Assembly (NCBI RefSeq): GCF_017811175.1
Contig: NZ_JACWIJ010000002.1
Location: 2,914,001 to 2,978,000, forward strand
Direction of reading: 5' to 3'
DNA length: 64,000 bases
DNA from: Melaminivora jejuensis
GTDB taxonomy: Bacteria; Pseudomonadota; Gammaproteobacteria; Burkholderiales; Burkholderiaceae_C
Shown here piece after piece: positions 28,160-37,371 of the stretch; positions within the stretch are counted from its first letter, which is position 1; every line of letters starts with the position of its first letter. Position numbers and translations under genes: made by a program. Below the pieces are notes generated by a model that saw only the letters and a program-made list of their open reading frames with translations, was not told the DNA's origin and made no database searches.

Positions 28160-28993
28160 ATGCCTGAAACCTCTGGCGCAACCGGCATGACGGCGGCAAC
28201 GGCAGCAGCAGTTGCCGCCGCCGCCCCACTGCTCGTCGAGCGCCAGGGCGCCATCGCCACCCTGACCTTCAACCGCCCCGAGGCCCTGAACGCGCTGGAC
28301 GTGGCCACGGCCCAGGCGCTGCTGGCGGCGCTGCAAGGCCTGGCTCGGGACGGCGGCGTGCGCGCCGTGCTGCTCAGGGGCGCAGGGCGGGCCTTCGTCG
28401 CCGGCGGCGACCTGGCCACGTTGCGCGCCGACCCGGTGCAGGGTGCGCGCGCGCTGCTGGAGCCGCTGAACGCGGCGCTGCTGGTGCTGCAGCAGCTCGA
28501 CGCCCCGGTCATCGCCCAGGTACACGGCGCGGCAGCCGGCGCCGGCCTGTCGCTGATGTTGATGTGCGACTTCGTGCTGGCCGCCGAAGGCACCAAGTTC
28601 AACCTGGCCTACATCAATCTGGGAACCAGCTGCGACGTCGGCGCCTCCTGGGCGCTGCCGCGCCTGGTGGGCCTGCGCCAGGCGCTGGAGATCGCCCTGC
28701 TGGGCGAGACCTTCGCCGCCGACGACGCGCTGCGCCTGGGCCTGGTCAACCGCGTGCTGCCCGCCGCCGAGCTGGACACCGCCGCGCGCGCCTTCGCCGA
28801 GCGCATCGCCAGCGGCCCCACCGTGGCCTATGGCCACATGCGCCGCCTGATGCGCACCAGCCTGGATCGCGACCTGGCCGCCCAGCTGGCCGCCGAGGCC
28901 CAGTCCTTCGACGCCTGCGCCCGCACGGCCGACCTGCGCGAGGGCATCGAGGCCTTTTTCGCCAAGCGGGCGCCGCAGTTCAAGGGCCGCTGA
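28160..28993 (+). CDS. Enoyl-CoA hydratase/isomerase family protein
   Basis: A 277-residue crotonase-fold protein. Oxyanion-hole segments are LRGAGRAFVAGGDL and QVHGAAAGAGLSLMLMCDF. It starts with a low-complexity Ala/Thr-rich stretch. It follows the ligase after a 62-bp gap holding a dispersed repeat, so it probably acts on the same CoA ester. Convergent with the next gene. Confidence 0.85.
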   Translation: MPETSGATGMTAATAAAVAAAAPLLVERQGAIATLTFNRPEALNALDVATAQALLAALQGLARDGGVRAVLLRGAGRAFVAGGDLATLRADPVQGARALLEPLNAALLVLQQLDAPVIAQVHGAAAGAGLSLMLMCDFVLAAEGTKFNLAYINLGTSCDVGASWALPRLVGLRQALEIALLGETFAADDALRLGLVNRVLPAAELDTAARAFAERIASGPTVAYGHMRRLMRTSLDRDLAAQLAAEAQSFDACARTADLREGIEAFFAKRAPQFKGR

Positions 28994-29020
28994 CCGGCCC
29001 CTCTTCCCCGCAAAGGGGCA

Positions 29021-29932
29021 TCAGCCGCCAGCCTCGCGCGTGGCCGCTTCCATGCGTGCGATCTCGGCGCGCGCCTCGTCCCCTTCGGGGATGGCGCGGC
29101 CCGAATCGCGCCACTGCACCGCCGCCTTGAAGCCTTCCGCCTGCGCATAGCGGCGGAACCACAGCCCTTCGGGGTTGTGCCGCGTGATGCCGTCGAACAC
29201 CGTGGCCAGCATCTGGCCCTGCTCCAGCCCCGCGTTCAGCATGAACTGGTTCACCACCAGCTTGTGCATGGCCAGATGGCCGCGCGGCACGCCAGCGATG
29301 CGATCGGCCAGCCGCATGGTGGCGGCTTCCAGCTCGGCCTCATCGACCGCATAGTTGGCCAGGCCCCAGTCGGCGGCCTGGGCGCCGCTGATCACGTCGC
29401 CGGTGAACATCATCTGCTTGGCGCGCAGCGGGCCCAGGCGGTGCGCCCACATGGCCGTGGTGGGACAACCCCATACCCGCGTGGGCATGTAGCCGATACG
29501 CGCGTTCGTAGCCATCACCAGCAGGTCGCAGCACAGCGCAATGTCGCTGCCACCGGCTACGGCGGCGCCGTGCACCTTGGCGATGGTCGGCTTGCTGCAG
29601 CGCCACAGGCTCATGAAATCTTCCGTATTGCGCTTCATGAAGGCGTAGTCCTCCATGGGGTCCCACGGATATTTTTCCTGTTGGCAGGGGTGCTCGATCT
29701 TCTGCTCGGCCGTATAAGCCAAGTCGTAGCCGCCGCAAAAACCCTTGCCCGCACCTTCCACCACGATGACGTGGATGTCCGGGTTGTCCTGCGCCCATTC
29801 CACCGCTTGGCGGATCTCGCGCGGGGTCTCATCGTTGATGGCGTTGAGCCGCTCGGGCCGGTTGAGCAGCAGTCTGGCCACTCGCGGGTTGCGTGCGTCT
29901 GCTTCGATCTGGAGTGTGGTGTAGCGCGGCAT
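29021..29932 (-). CDS. Crotonase / enoyl-CoA hydratase family protein
   Basis: A 303-residue crotonase with [16 protein letters not shown] and [19 protein letters not shown] forming the oxyanion hole, and an insertion ([17 protein letters not shown]) that separates it from ordinary short-chain hydratases. It is divergent from a TetR gene, with two identical-type operators between. Likely co-regulated with the acyl-CoA synthetase beyond the regulator. Exact reaction unknown. Confidence 0.83.
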   Translation of the reverse strand: MPRYTTLQIEADARNPRVARLLLNRPERLNAINDETPREIRQAVEWAQDNPDIHVIVVEGAGKGFCGGYDLAYTAEQKIEHPCQQEKYPWDPMEDYAFMKRNTEDFMSLWRCSKPTIAKVHGAAVAGGSDIALCCDLLVMATNARIGYMPTRVWGCPTTAMWAHRLGPLRAKQMMFTGDVISGAQAADWGLANYAVDEAELEAATMRLADRIAGVPRGHLAMHKLVVNQFMLNAGLEQGQMLATVFDGITRHNPEGLWFRRYAQAEGFKAAVQWRDSGRAIPEGDEARAEIARMEAATREAGG

Positions 29933-30006
29933 GGTTGGCCTCCTTGGCTTCGTTGTCTAGACAGGACTGCCCACGGCGTCACCGCTGCACGGAAGCACGT
30001 ATTTGG

Positions 30007-30022
30007 CAGTCAGTGTTGACTG
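30007..30022. promoter_or_regulatory. TetR operator 1 (crotonase/tetR gap)
   Basis: CAGTCA-GTGT-TGACTG: 6-bp arms identical to operator 2, which is centred 34 bp away. Confidence 0.7.
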
Positions 30023-30040
30023 TATTTATAAAAACTCCTA

Positions 30041-30056
30041 CAGTCAACATTGACTG
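30041..30056. promoter_or_regulatory. TetR operator 2 (crotonase/tetR gap)
   Basis: CAGTCA-ACAT-TGACTG, same arms as operator 1. The pair probably binds the TetR protein encoded at 30083 and controls both divergent units. Confidence 0.7.
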
Positions 30057-30082
30057 TCAATCAAACGACTGAAAGCCCTTCT

Positions 30083-30715
30083 ATGTCTACAAAGGGAATG
30101 TCCACCGAAGCCCCTAACCAGCGGGAGCAGCAAAAGCTGGCCACGCGCGTGCGCATCCTGTCGGCCGCCATGGGTTGCCTGATCGACCTGGGCGTGGCAC
30201 GTACCACCACGCTGGAAGTACAACGGCGCGCCGAGGTCAGTCGCGGCGCGCTGCTGCACCACTTTCCCACGCATGCCGACCTGATGGATGCGCTGATCGA
30301 AACCATCGTGGCGCGCAATGAGCAGGCCGTATCAAAACGGCTGCGACGCAAGAGCGGGGCTGCCGATCCGTTAGAGCGCGCCATCCACATCCTGGTCGAC
30401 AGCATGAAAGAGCCCTCCTTCCTCGCCGAGATCGAGCTATGGGTCGTCGCCCGCACCGATAGCGAGCTGCGCGCGACCCTGGTGGAGGCCGAGCGCCGCG
30501 CGCTGCACGACCGCAAGCGCGTGCTGGACGACATCTTCGCGCCCCTGCGGGACGCGCCGGCCTACGAGCTGGTGGTCAACACCAGCCTGGAGTTCGTGCG
30601 CGGCCTGGCCGTCTCGGGCATTTTGCGCAGCAACCCGCAGTCCACTGCCACGCTGGTGCAGCAGTGGATCTGGGCAACCAGGCAACTTCTGCCTCTTGAT
30701 CCCGCCATTCCCTGA
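30083..30715 (+). CDS. TetR-family transcriptional regulator
   Basis: A 210-residue regulator with HTH TRVRILSAAMGCLIDLGVARTTTLEVQRRAEVSRGALLHHFP and a TetR C-terminal ligand domain. The ATG at 30083 is preferred over the TTG at 30050, which lies inside operator 2. It is autoregulated in all likelihood, given the paired operators. The next gene on the same strand is an acyl-CoA synthetase, and the divergent gene is a crotonase, so an acyl-CoA or free acid is the probable inducer. Confidence 0.87.
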   Translation: MSTKGMSTEAPNQREQQKLATRVRILSAAMGCLIDLGVARTTTLEVQRRAEVSRGALLHHFPTHADLMDALIETIVARNEQAVSKRLRRKSGAADPLERAIHILVDSMKEPSFLAEIELWVVARTDSELRATLVEAERRALHDRKRVLDDIFAPLRDAPAYELVVNTSLEFVRGLAVSGILRSNPQSTATLVQQWIWATRQLLPLDPAIP

Positions 30716-30740
30716 TCTGACATAAAAAAGGAGACTCCTC

Positions 30741-32372
30741 ATGGCCCTTCCCCCAACGCCGCTACAGCACTCGTACTGGCCCGCCGACCGCTCGCGGCCC
30801 CTGCTCGAGAAAACCGAGGGCCAGGCCCTGCGCGAAGCAGCCCAGCAGGCACCGCACGTCTGGGCCTTGGTGGAAAAGCTGCCCGCCGCCTGGGCGTCCC
30901 TCACGGCGGCCGACAGCACGCAGCGCCGCTGGACCTATGCCGATCTGTACCGGGATGCCGTGGCCTGCGCGCACTGGCTGCTGCAGCGCTTCGAGCCTGG
31001 ACAGCGCATCTGCGTGTGGGCACCCAACGTGCCGGAGTGGGTGGTGCTGCAGTACGGCGCCTCGCTGGCGGGACTGGTGCTGGTCACGGCCAACCCGGCT
31101 CTGCGCTCGCAGGAGTTGCAGTACGTGCTGGAGAAGTCACGCGCCTGCGCCCTGTTCCACATCGACCAGTTCCGAGGCTCCGACATGGCGGCCATGGCGG
31201 GTGCCCTGGCACGCCCCGGACTGGCCGTGGTGACATTTTCCGGCTGGCTCGCCCAGGTGCGGGCCTGCCCCGCCGACGCCGCGCTGGCGCCGGTGGATCC
31301 GCGTGGTCCGGCACAGATCCAGTACACCTCTGGCACCACTGGCGAGCCCAAGGGGGCGCTGCTGCACCACATGGGGCTGGTGACCAACGCCAGCTACGTG
31401 GCCGCGCGCGCCGGGCAGGGACAGGAGGTCTACATCTGCCCCATGCCGCTGTTCCACACCGCTGGCTCGGTGATGAGCGTGCTGGGCTGCGTGAACACGC
31501 TGTCCACCCTGGTGCTGGTGGCAGTGTTCGACCCCGACCTGGTGTTGCAGGCCATCCAGGACGAGCGCGGCACCCACATTGGCGCGGTGCCCACCATGCT
31601 GCTGGCCCTGCTGGAGCAGCGAAAAGCCAAGAGCTATGACATCTCCAGCTTGGCGCAGGCACTGTCCGGCGGCGCACCGGTTCCCGCAGCACTGACCGAA
31701 CGGGTGCGCCGTGAGCTGGGCTGCGACCTGGTCACGGTTTACGGTCAGACAGAACTCAGCCCCATCGTCTGCCAGACCTCCCCTAAGGACAGCTTGCAGG
31801 ACAAGGCCCAGACCGCCGGCCAGCCGCTGTGGAATGTGGAGGTGCGCATTGCCGACCCCGACGGCGCAGTGCTGCCCATCGGCCAAGAAGGAGAAATCCA
31901 GGCCCGCGGCTACCAGACCATGCTCGAATACTACGGCCAGCCCGAGGCGACCCGACAAACCCTGCTGGCAGACGGCTGGCTGCGCACTGGCGACCTGGGC
32001 GTCATGGACGAAAGAGGCTACTGCCGTGTCACCGGCCGGCTCAAGGACATGGTCATCCGCGGCGGAGAGAACATCTATCCGGCCCAGGTGGAGACAGCGC
32101 TCATGAAGCACGAGGCCGTGGCCGACGTGGCGGTCTTCGGCATCCCCGATGCGCATTGGGGCGAACAGGTGGCCGCGGCCGTGCGACTGCGCCCGGACGC
32201 CCCGGCCTGCAGCGCCGAACAGCTGCGCCAACACTGCCGCCAGCACATCGCGCCGCACAAGGCGCCGGAGCACTGGTTCGTCTGCGACGCCTTTCCACTG
32301 ACCGGCTCCGGCAAGGTACAGAAATTCCGTCTGAGGGAACTGGCGCGCCAGGGCGACCTGCAGCGCCTTTGA
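30741..32372 (+). CDS. AMP-dependent acyl-CoA synthetase
   Basis: A 543-residue adenylate-forming enzyme with P-loop YTSGTTGEPKGAL, CPMPLFHTAGS, TVYGQTELSP, WLRTGDLGVMD and the catalytic C-terminal Lys in TGSGKVQKFRL. It follows tetR after 25 bp with an AAGGAGACTCCTC ribosome site. It activates an unidentified carboxylic acid. Confidence 0.9.
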   Translation: MALPPTPLQHSYWPADRSRPLLEKTEGQALREAAQQAPHVWALVEKLPAAWASLTAADSTQRRWTYADLYRDAVACAHWLLQRFEPGQRICVWAPNVPEWVVLQYGASLAGLVLVTANPALRSQELQYVLEKSRACALFHIDQFRGSDMAAMAGALARPGLAVVTFSGWLAQVRACPADAALAPVDPRGPAQIQYTSGTTGEPKGALLHHMGLVTNASYVAARAGQGQEVYICPMPLFHTAGSVMSVLGCVNTLSTLVLVAVFDPDLVLQAIQDERGTHIGAVPTMLLALLEQRKAKSYDISSLAQALSGGAPVPAALTERVRRELGCDLVTVYGQTELSPIVCQTSPKDSLQDKAQTAGQPLWNVEVRIADPDGAVLPIGQEGEIQARGYQTMLEYYGQPEATRQTLLADGWLRTGDLGVMDERGYCRVTGRLKDMVIRGGENIYPAQVETALMKHEAVADVAVFGIPDAHWGEQVAAAVRLRPDAPACSAEQLRQHCRQHIAPHKAPEHWFVCDAFPLTGSGKVQKFRLRELARQGDLQRL

Positions 32373-32394
32373 GCGCGTAGCTGCTCACAACGAA

Positions 32395-32418
32395 ACAGCC
32401 GCCTGTCCAGGCGGCTGT
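32395..32418. terminator. Terminator-like hairpin between convergent genes
   Basis: Perfect 10-bp stem ACAGCCGCCT-GTCC-AGGCGGCTGT between the acyl-CoA synthetase and the DUF3297 gene. Only short T tracts follow. Confidence 0.6.
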
Positions 32419-32420
32419 CG

Positions 32421-32681
32421 TCATTTATAGAACGCCTCCACGCTGCCTTTCAGCGTAATCAAGAGCGGTTGCCCGCGCCGGTCTAGCGTCTTGCCCGCGG
32501 GCACCTTGATCCAGCCCTCGCTCACGCAGTACTCCTGCACGTCGAAGCGCTCCTTGCCGTTGAAACGGATGCCGATCTCCACCGGCTGGGCAAAGACAGC
32601 GGCGGCGTGGTGCGGGCTGCGCGGATCGATCGACAGGCGGTCGGGCAGGGGCAGCAGGGCGTCGGACGTGGGTGTGCTCAT
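32421..32681 (-). CDS. DUF3297 family protein
   Basis: An 86-residue protein with the family core DRLSIDPRSPHH, GIRFNGKERFDVQEYCVSEGWIKV and a C-terminal LKGSVEAFYK. Function unknown. A single gene, convergent with the acyl-CoA synthetase. Confidence 0.85.
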   Translation of the reverse strand: MSTPTSDALLPLPDRLSIDPRSPHHAAAVFAQPVEIGIRFNGKERFDVQEYCVSEGWIKVPAGKTLDRRGQPLLITLKGSVEAFYK

Positions 32682-32767
32682 GGGATGTGCGCTGCAGGGC
32701 AGCAGCAGTGAAGTGAAGTGGTGAAGGAAAAACGGCTGGCGATTATCGGCCAGAGTTGCTTTTGCTC

Positions 32768-32827
32768 ATTTTTCAATAGCTGCTTGCGCTTTTCCAGCAA
32801 GGGTTTCAAGCCTTTTTGGCCATGAAA
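32768..32827 (+). repeat. Dispersed intergenic repeat, copy 6
   Basis: AATAGCTGCTTGCGCTTTTCC then AGCAAGGGTTTCAAGCC, in a gene-free stretch of 506 bp (32682-33187) that also holds origin-like module 1. Confidence 0.6.
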
Positions 32828-32844
32828 CCGCAAAAAATCTAGCC

Positions 32845-33042
32845 TGTGGATAAACCTGAGCAGGGTTGCAGGACAAGCCCATGGTTATCCACAGGACGGG
32901 CGCATCTGCGCCCTTTGTCCCCAAAACCGGGCGCCGCCGCACTGCCCCCGGCCCCCAGCCTTTTGGTGGGTACAAGTATTTGAAACAAAAAAGAATTCCT
33001 GACTTATCCACAGGACGGGGCTGACTCTACTACGACTACTAA
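32845..33042 (+). other. Origin-like module 1: DnaA boxes, GC-rich link and DnaA-trio-like triplets
   Basis: Consensus DnaA boxes at 32845-32853 (TGTGGATAA, reverse), 32885-32893 and 33004-33012 (TTATCCACA), and a weak box TTGTCCCCA at 32915-32923. After the last box comes GC-rich GGACGGGGC, then triplets TAC TAC GAC TAC TAA at 33028-33042. The complementary strand reads GAT GAT CTG-type trios as in the bacterial basal unwinding system. Module 2 at 37372-37569 has the same spacings. No dnaA gene is in the window. Confidence 0.5.
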
Positions 33043-33128
33043 TCTGACATAGTGAAGTCAATGGATAGTGGTGGTAGTGGCGCAGCACCCCGCACTGCAG
33101 ACATCCGACAGACGAAACTCGACAGGCG

Positions 33129-33152
33129 AAAAAAAGCGCCCTGGCGGGCGCT
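33129..33152 (-). terminator. Intrinsic terminator of the SpmAB-like gene
   Basis: On the minus strand AGCGCCC-GCCA-GGGCGCT is followed by seven T residues, 36 bp after the stop codon of the gene ending at 33188. Confidence 0.75.
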
Positions 33153-33187
33153 GTCGTCAAAAAGAGGGAAAGAGGGCAGGAAAGAAT

Positions 33188-34441
33188 TCAGCGCAGCAGC
33201 GCGTAGCCCACGCCGATGGCTGCCAGCACGCCCACGGCATCGGCCAGTAGGGCGCAGGCCAGGGCGTGGCGGGTGTTCTTCACGCCGACGCTGCCGAAGT
33301 ACACGGCCAGCACGTAAAAAGTGGTCTCGGTCGAGCCCTGGATGATGGCCGCCAGCCGCGCCGGGAAGGAGTCCACGCCATGCGCCTGCATGACATCGAC
33401 CATCAGCGCCCGCGCGCCCGAGCCCGACAGCACCTTCATCAGCCCCACCGGCAGCGCCGGCAAAAAGCCCGTATCCAGCCCCAGCGCCGCCACGCCGCGC
33501 CCGACCACGGCCAGGATGGCGTCCATGCAGCCGGCGGCGCGGAACACCCCGATAGCCGCCAGGATGGCCACCAGATAGGGAATGATCTGCACCGCCACGC
33601 CAAAGCCGTCCTTGGCGCCTTCGACGAAGGCGTCATAGACGTTGATGCGCCGCCAGGCGCCAGCCAGCACGAACATGAGCACCACCGCCAGGATGGCTGC
33701 CGCGCCCACGCTGCCGGTGATGCGCGCGGCCTGCTCGGCCGGCATCCGGGCCAACAGCGCCAGCACGCCAGCCAGCAGCGCGGCGATGGCAGCGAGCACC
33801 AGCAACGCGCGCGGGCGCAGCAGCGGCAGGCGCTGCAGCCAGGCCACGGCCAGCACTGCCGACAGCAGCGAGATCGCCGTGGCCAGCAGGGTCGGCAGGA
33901 AGATGTCCGCCGCGTTGAAGCCCGCGCCCAGGCCCTGCTGCACGGCCACGCTCTGGCGCATGGCGATCACCGAGGTCGGGATCAGCGTCAGCCCGGCGGT
34001 GTTCATGACGACGAACATGATCTGCGCGTCGCTGGCCGTGCCCTCGCTCTCGCGGTTGAGCGTCTGCAGCTCGCGCATGGCCGCCAGGCCCATGGGGGTG
34101 GCGGCGTTGTCCAGGCCCAGCAGGTTGGCCGAGACGTTCATGGTCATCGCGCCCTGCGCCGGATGCCCCGCCGGCACGCCGGGAAAGAGGCGCACCAATA
34201 GCGGCGAGGCCAAGCGCGCCAGCCACTGCACCATGCCGGCGGCCTCGCCCACGCGCATCAGGCCCAGCCACAGCGCCATGATGCCGGCCAGGCCCAGCGA
34301 GATCTCGAAGCCCGAGCGCGCACCGTCGAACAGCGCTTTCAGGAGCGCGCCGAAGATGTCCGCCTCGCCCAGCGCGGCGCGCACCGCAGCGGTGGCGATG
34401 CCGACGGCCAGCAGGCCGACCCAGACCCAGTTCATGGCCAT
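33188..34441 (-). CDS. Nucleoside-recognition (Gate) domain membrane protein, SpmA-SpmB fusion type
   Basis: A 417-residue membrane protein with about ten hydrophobic segments in two similar halves. The first half has the SpmA-like MTMNVSANLLGLDNAATPMGL. The second has SpmB-like PVGLMKVLSGSGARALMVD and GSTETTFYVLAVYFGSVGV. In spore formers the two halves are separate genes; fused forms are frequent in proteobacteria with unknown transport function. ATG 34441 has AAGGAAGG 6 bp upstream. Confidence 0.85.
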   Translation of the reverse strand: MAMNWVWVGLLAVGIATAAVRAALGEADIFGALLKALFDGARSGFEISLGLAGIMALWLGLMRVGEAAGMVQWLARLASPLLVRLFPGVPAGHPAQGAMTMNVSANLLGLDNAATPMGLAAMRELQTLNRESEGTASDAQIMFVVMNTAGLTLIPTSVIAMRQSVAVQQGLGAGFNAADIFLPTLLATAISLLSAVLAVAWLQRLPLLRPRALLVLAAIAALLAGVLALLARMPAEQAARITGSVGAAAILAVVLMFVLAGAWRRINVYDAFVEGAKDGFGVAVQIIPYLVAILAAIGVFRAAGCMDAILAVVGRGVAALGLDTGFLPALPVGLMKVLSGSGARALMVDVMQAHGVDSFPARLAAIIQGSTETTFYVLAVYFGSVGVKNTRHALACALLADAVGVLAAIGVGYALLR

Positions 34442-34490
34442 GCCAGGCCTTCCTTTCTTGCCGGTTTGTCCGGATCAGGGCGCTGCAGGC

Positions 34491-35495
34491 TCAGAACGGC
34501 GCATCGTCGTCGGCCACGTCGGCCACGTCGGCTGCATGGGCCGCATCGGGCACTGCGGCGCCTGGCTGCCCAGCGGATGCCGCCGCGCCGGCCCGCGCCG
34601 GCATGGCGGCGCTGCGCCCCTCGCCGCCCAGGGCCTGCACCAGCTCGGCCAGCAGGCGGGACAACTCGCCGGTGGCGATGGCCACGTCGGCGTCGAAGCC
34701 GCCGTCCTCGTCCTGGCCGTCGAGCACCGCATCCAGCAGCGCCACCTTCTTGAGCTGCAGCCCTTCGGTCAGCACGAAGGACACCCGGTCGTCCCAGCTC
34801 AATGCCAGGCGCGTGGGCAGCTTGCCGGCGTCGATGTGCGCGCGCACCTCGTCGATGTCCAGCGGGTGGCGGGCGTAGCGCACCACGGCCTTGTCCTCGG
34901 CCGCGCTCTTGAGCTCGCACTCGCGCTCGATGGCAAAGCCGGCGGGCGCCTCGTGCTCGCGCAGCCACTGCGCCATGGCGGCCTGTGGGCTGATCTGCGT
35001 GTCGATCAGCGCCAGCGCCAGGCCGGGCAAGGCTTCGACCAGGGCGCTGCTGATCTCGTCGGCGCGGCTCTGGCTGGCGGCATCGACCACCAGGGTGCGC
35101 GCCTCGCGGTCGATCCAGACCCAGGCGCCACCCTGTTTGGTGAAGGCCAGCGGCAACAAGTCCAGCCTGGCCTCGTCCTTGAGTTCGCGCGACTCTTTCT
35201 TGCCGGGCTTTCTGCCGGTTTCCTGCTCGATGCGCTCGGCCTTTTCCTGCACCTTGCGCGCCAGCACGCTGGCCGGCAGCACCTTGGCCTCGCTATGCCA
35301 GCGCAGCATCCACTGGCCGGCCACGCTCTCGGCCAGCGGGCCATGCGCCTCGCCGCGCGGCGGCACCCAGCCGGCGCTGCGCTCCTGGGTGGCGCCGCAG
35401 GTGGTGAAGGGGGTTTTCGCCAGGGCGTCTTCCAGGGCCGTCAGATCGGGCTGCCAGCCTGGGGCGATGCGATAGGCGATGAGATTCTTGAACAC
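34491..35495 (-). CDS. rdgC: Recombination-associated protein RdgC
   Basis: A 334-residue protein matching RdgC, a ring-shaped DNA-binding dimer that limits RecA filament formation. It starts VFKNLIAYRIAPGW and has GWVPPR, a long charged RKVQEKAERIEQETGRKPGKKESRELKDE helix and the C-terminal DDRVSFVLTEGLQLKKVALLD. Start codon GTG at 35495, supported by GGAAGGCA 8 bp upstream; the ATG at 35567 lies inside a dispersed repeat and is rejected. The C-terminal 40 residues are Ala/Asp-rich. Confidence 0.93.
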   Translation of the reverse strand: MFKNLIAYRIAPGWQPDLTALEDALAKTPFTTCGATQERSAGWVPPRGEAHGPLAESVAGQWMLRWHSEAKVLPASVLARKVQEKAERIEQETGRKPGKKESRELKDEARLDLLPLAFTKQGGAWVWIDREARTLVVDAASQSRADEISSALVEALPGLALALIDTQISPQAAMAQWLREHEAPAGFAIERECELKSAAEDKAVVRYARHPLDIDEVRAHIDAGKLPTRLALSWDDRVSFVLTEGLQLKKVALLDAVLDGQDEDGGFDADVAIATGELSRLLAELVQALGGEGRSAAMPARAGAAASAGQPGAAVPDAAHAADVADVADDDAPF

Positions 35496-35517
35496 TGCAA
35501 TACTGCCTTCCAATCTA

Positions 35518-35567
35518 AAAAGATAGCTGCCAGCGCTTGCCAGACAAGGGTTTGAGGCTGATTTCAT
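35518..35567 (+). repeat. Dispersed intergenic repeat, copy 7 (near consensus)
   Basis: GATAGCTGCCAGCGCTTGCC, ACAAGGGTTTGAGGC and TGATTTCATG, directly upstream of rdgC. Confidence 0.75.
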
Positions 35568-35698
35568 GCCAAAAACACTTGGAATACGCGCCAGCGCGCC
35601 GCAACTTTACACACGCGCAGCATTGCCACACGCGGGCGACACACCGGCGGCGCACACTGACTTCCATCGCAACCCACCACCTGGAAAGAAGGACAGCC

Positions 35699-36334
35699 AT
35701 GAACCGCAACCACACCACCCGTTCCGCCCGCTCCACCCTCATTGCCGGCGCCTGCGCCGCGCTGCTGGCGCTGGCCGGCGCTACCGCCGCCGTGGCGCAG
35801 CAGCCCGACAACTCGCTTGCCGCAGCCCTGGCCAACGCCACGGCCAGCGCGCGGCACGACGCAGGCAACGCCCACGCCGGGCACGCCGAGCACGCCCAGT
35901 GGCGCAACATGACGCCCGAGCAGCGCCAGCAGGCCCGCCAGCAGCGCCACGAGCGCCGCACCGCCGCGCTCAAGCAAAAACTGGCCATCACGCCCGAGCA
36001 GGAAAACGCCTGGGCCAGCTTCCAGCAGGCCATGCAGCCGGATGCACAGGCCTGGGCGCCCGGCCCGCGCCAGGACTGGAAGCAGCTCAGCACGCCCGAG
36101 CGCATCGACCGGATGCGCGAGCTGCGCGTCCAGCGCGCGGCCGAGCAGGATCGCCGGGGCGAGGCCATCAAGGCCTTCTACGCCGCGCTGCAGCCCGAGC
36201 AGCAAAAGACCTTCGATGCCGAGGGCGCACGCATGATGAGCCGCTTCGGCAAGGGCGGCCACGGTATGCACGCCATGCACGGCCAGCAGCACGGCAAGCA
36301 CCACGCCGGCCCGGGCCAGGCTGCACAGCAGTAA
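35699..36334 (+). CDS. Spy/CpxP-family periplasmic protein (LTXXQ-like)
   Basis: A 211-residue exported protein with signal peptide (ending TAAVAQ) and a helical, Gln/Arg/His-rich mature part: MTPEQRQQARQQRHERRTAALKQKL and LQPEQQKTFDAEGARMM are LTXXQ-type repeats of the Spy/CpxP family. It ends in a His/Gly-rich metal-binding-like tail (GHGMHAMHGQQHGKHH). Likely an envelope-stress chaperone or metal-responsive protein. AAGGA precedes the ATG. Confidence 0.83.
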   Translation: MNRNHTTRSARSTLIAGACAALLALAGATAAVAQQPDNSLAAALANATASARHDAGNAHAGHAEHAQWRNMTPEQRQQARQQRHERRTAALKQKLAITPEQENAWASFQQAMQPDAQAWAPGPRQDWKQLSTPERIDRMRELRVQRAAEQDRRGEAIKAFYAALQPEQQKTFDAEGARMMSRFGKGGHGMHAMHGQQHGKHHAGPGQAAQQ

Positions 36335-36464
36335 GCACAGCCGCTCATCGCCCAACTCCAGCCAGCGCCGGGCCACTGGCGCGGCGTTGCGGTGGCGGAC
36401 TACAGGGTGCGCCAGGAGGCGGCCCCTACAGTGGCGGCACATTTGTGCCACCCCTGACTCCACC

Positions 36465-37097
36465 ATGCCCCTGCCTGCCCTGCATCTCTCGCGCCGCCCG
36501 ACCGCCCTCCCTGGCGTGGGCGGCGCAGTCGTTTGTGCCCTGCTCCTGGCCAGCCCGCCGCTGCTGGCCCAGGTGCCCCAGCCGGCTGCCAGTCCTTCGG
36601 CGGCGGCTGACAGGATGGCAGACACGCCGGCCATCTATGTCCAGGCCGGTCGCGCACGCGGCGGCACCGATGCGCTGACCCTGGGCGCCACGCTGCCCTG
36701 GCAGGGTTTTCGGCGCCAGTTGTGGGGCGGCGAGCTGCGCGGGCACTGGGATTTCTACGTCAGCCGCTGGTCGTTCGACGCCGCGCCCGGCGGCAGTGGC
36801 CACAGCACGCTGCTGGGCATCACGCCGGTGCTGCGCCTGACGCCCGACCAGGGCCGCTCGGCCTTTTTTGTCGAGGCCGGCATCGGCGCGACCCTGGCCG
36901 ACAAGCGCTATCAGACGCCCGAGCGCGAATTCAGCACGCGCTTCAACTTCGCCTCGCACCTGGGCGCCGGCCTGCGCCTGGGGGCGCGCCGCCAGCACGA
37001 GCTGGCGCTGCGCGTGCAGCACGTCTCCAACGCCGGCATCAAGCACCCCAATCCAGGCAACAACTTCGTGCAGCTGCGCTATGCGCTGCACTTCTGA
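36465..37097 (+). CDS. pagL: Lipid A 3-O-deacylase PagL-like outer-membrane protein
   Basis: A 210-residue protein with signal peptide and an eight-strand beta-barrel pattern. It contains the PagL catalytic His-x-Ser motif in RVQHVSNAGIKHPNPGNNFVQL and ends in an outer-membrane-type aromatic terminus (YALHF). PagL removes the 3-O acyl chain of lipid A in the outer membrane. The stop codon TGA is duplicated as the target site of MITE copy C. The start ATG at 36465 is chosen for the signal peptide; the ribosome site is weak. Confidence 0.83.
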   Translation: MPLPALHLSRRPTALPGVGGAVVCALLLASPPLLAQVPQPAASPSAAADRMADTPAIYVQAGRARGGTDALTLGATLPWQGFRRQLWGGELRGHWDFYVSRWSFDAAPGGSGHSTLLGITPVLRLTPDQGRSAFFVEAGIGATLADKRYQTPEREFSTRFNFASHLGAGLRLGARRQHELALRVQHVSNAGIKHPNPGNNFVQLRYALHF

Positions 37098-37258
37098 GAG
37101 CGTGTTTACGATCCCCGCGCGGGTGCGCGGGCGCGGCCTCGGGCGGTCTGCGGCGTTGCAAATCCTCGCGATAGCACGGGCTATCGCTGTGGTTTGCGCC
37201 TGGCAACCCATCCCGATCCGCACCCGCGCCCCTGCGCGCGGAGATCGTAAACACGCTC
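37098..37258 (+). mobile_element. 161-bp MITE, copy C
   Basis: Same 161-bp element as copy A, orientation plus. Flanked by TGA at 37095-37097 and 37259-37261; the left TGA is the pagL stop codon. Confidence 0.85.
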
Positions 37259-37371
37259 TGAGGTGCGTCATGCATCGTGCGTCCTGCGCTTTGCGTGAAC
37301 CGCCGCCGGCCCTGCGGCGCACAACGCAAGACGCTCATCGCACAACCTTCCAGGACGCCGTGCGCCACGGC

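Noticed and set aside
28994..29020. Terminator between the two convergent crotonase genes
   Set aside because: GCCCCT and AGGGGC could pair but around an 11-base loop with no T tract; too weak to call.
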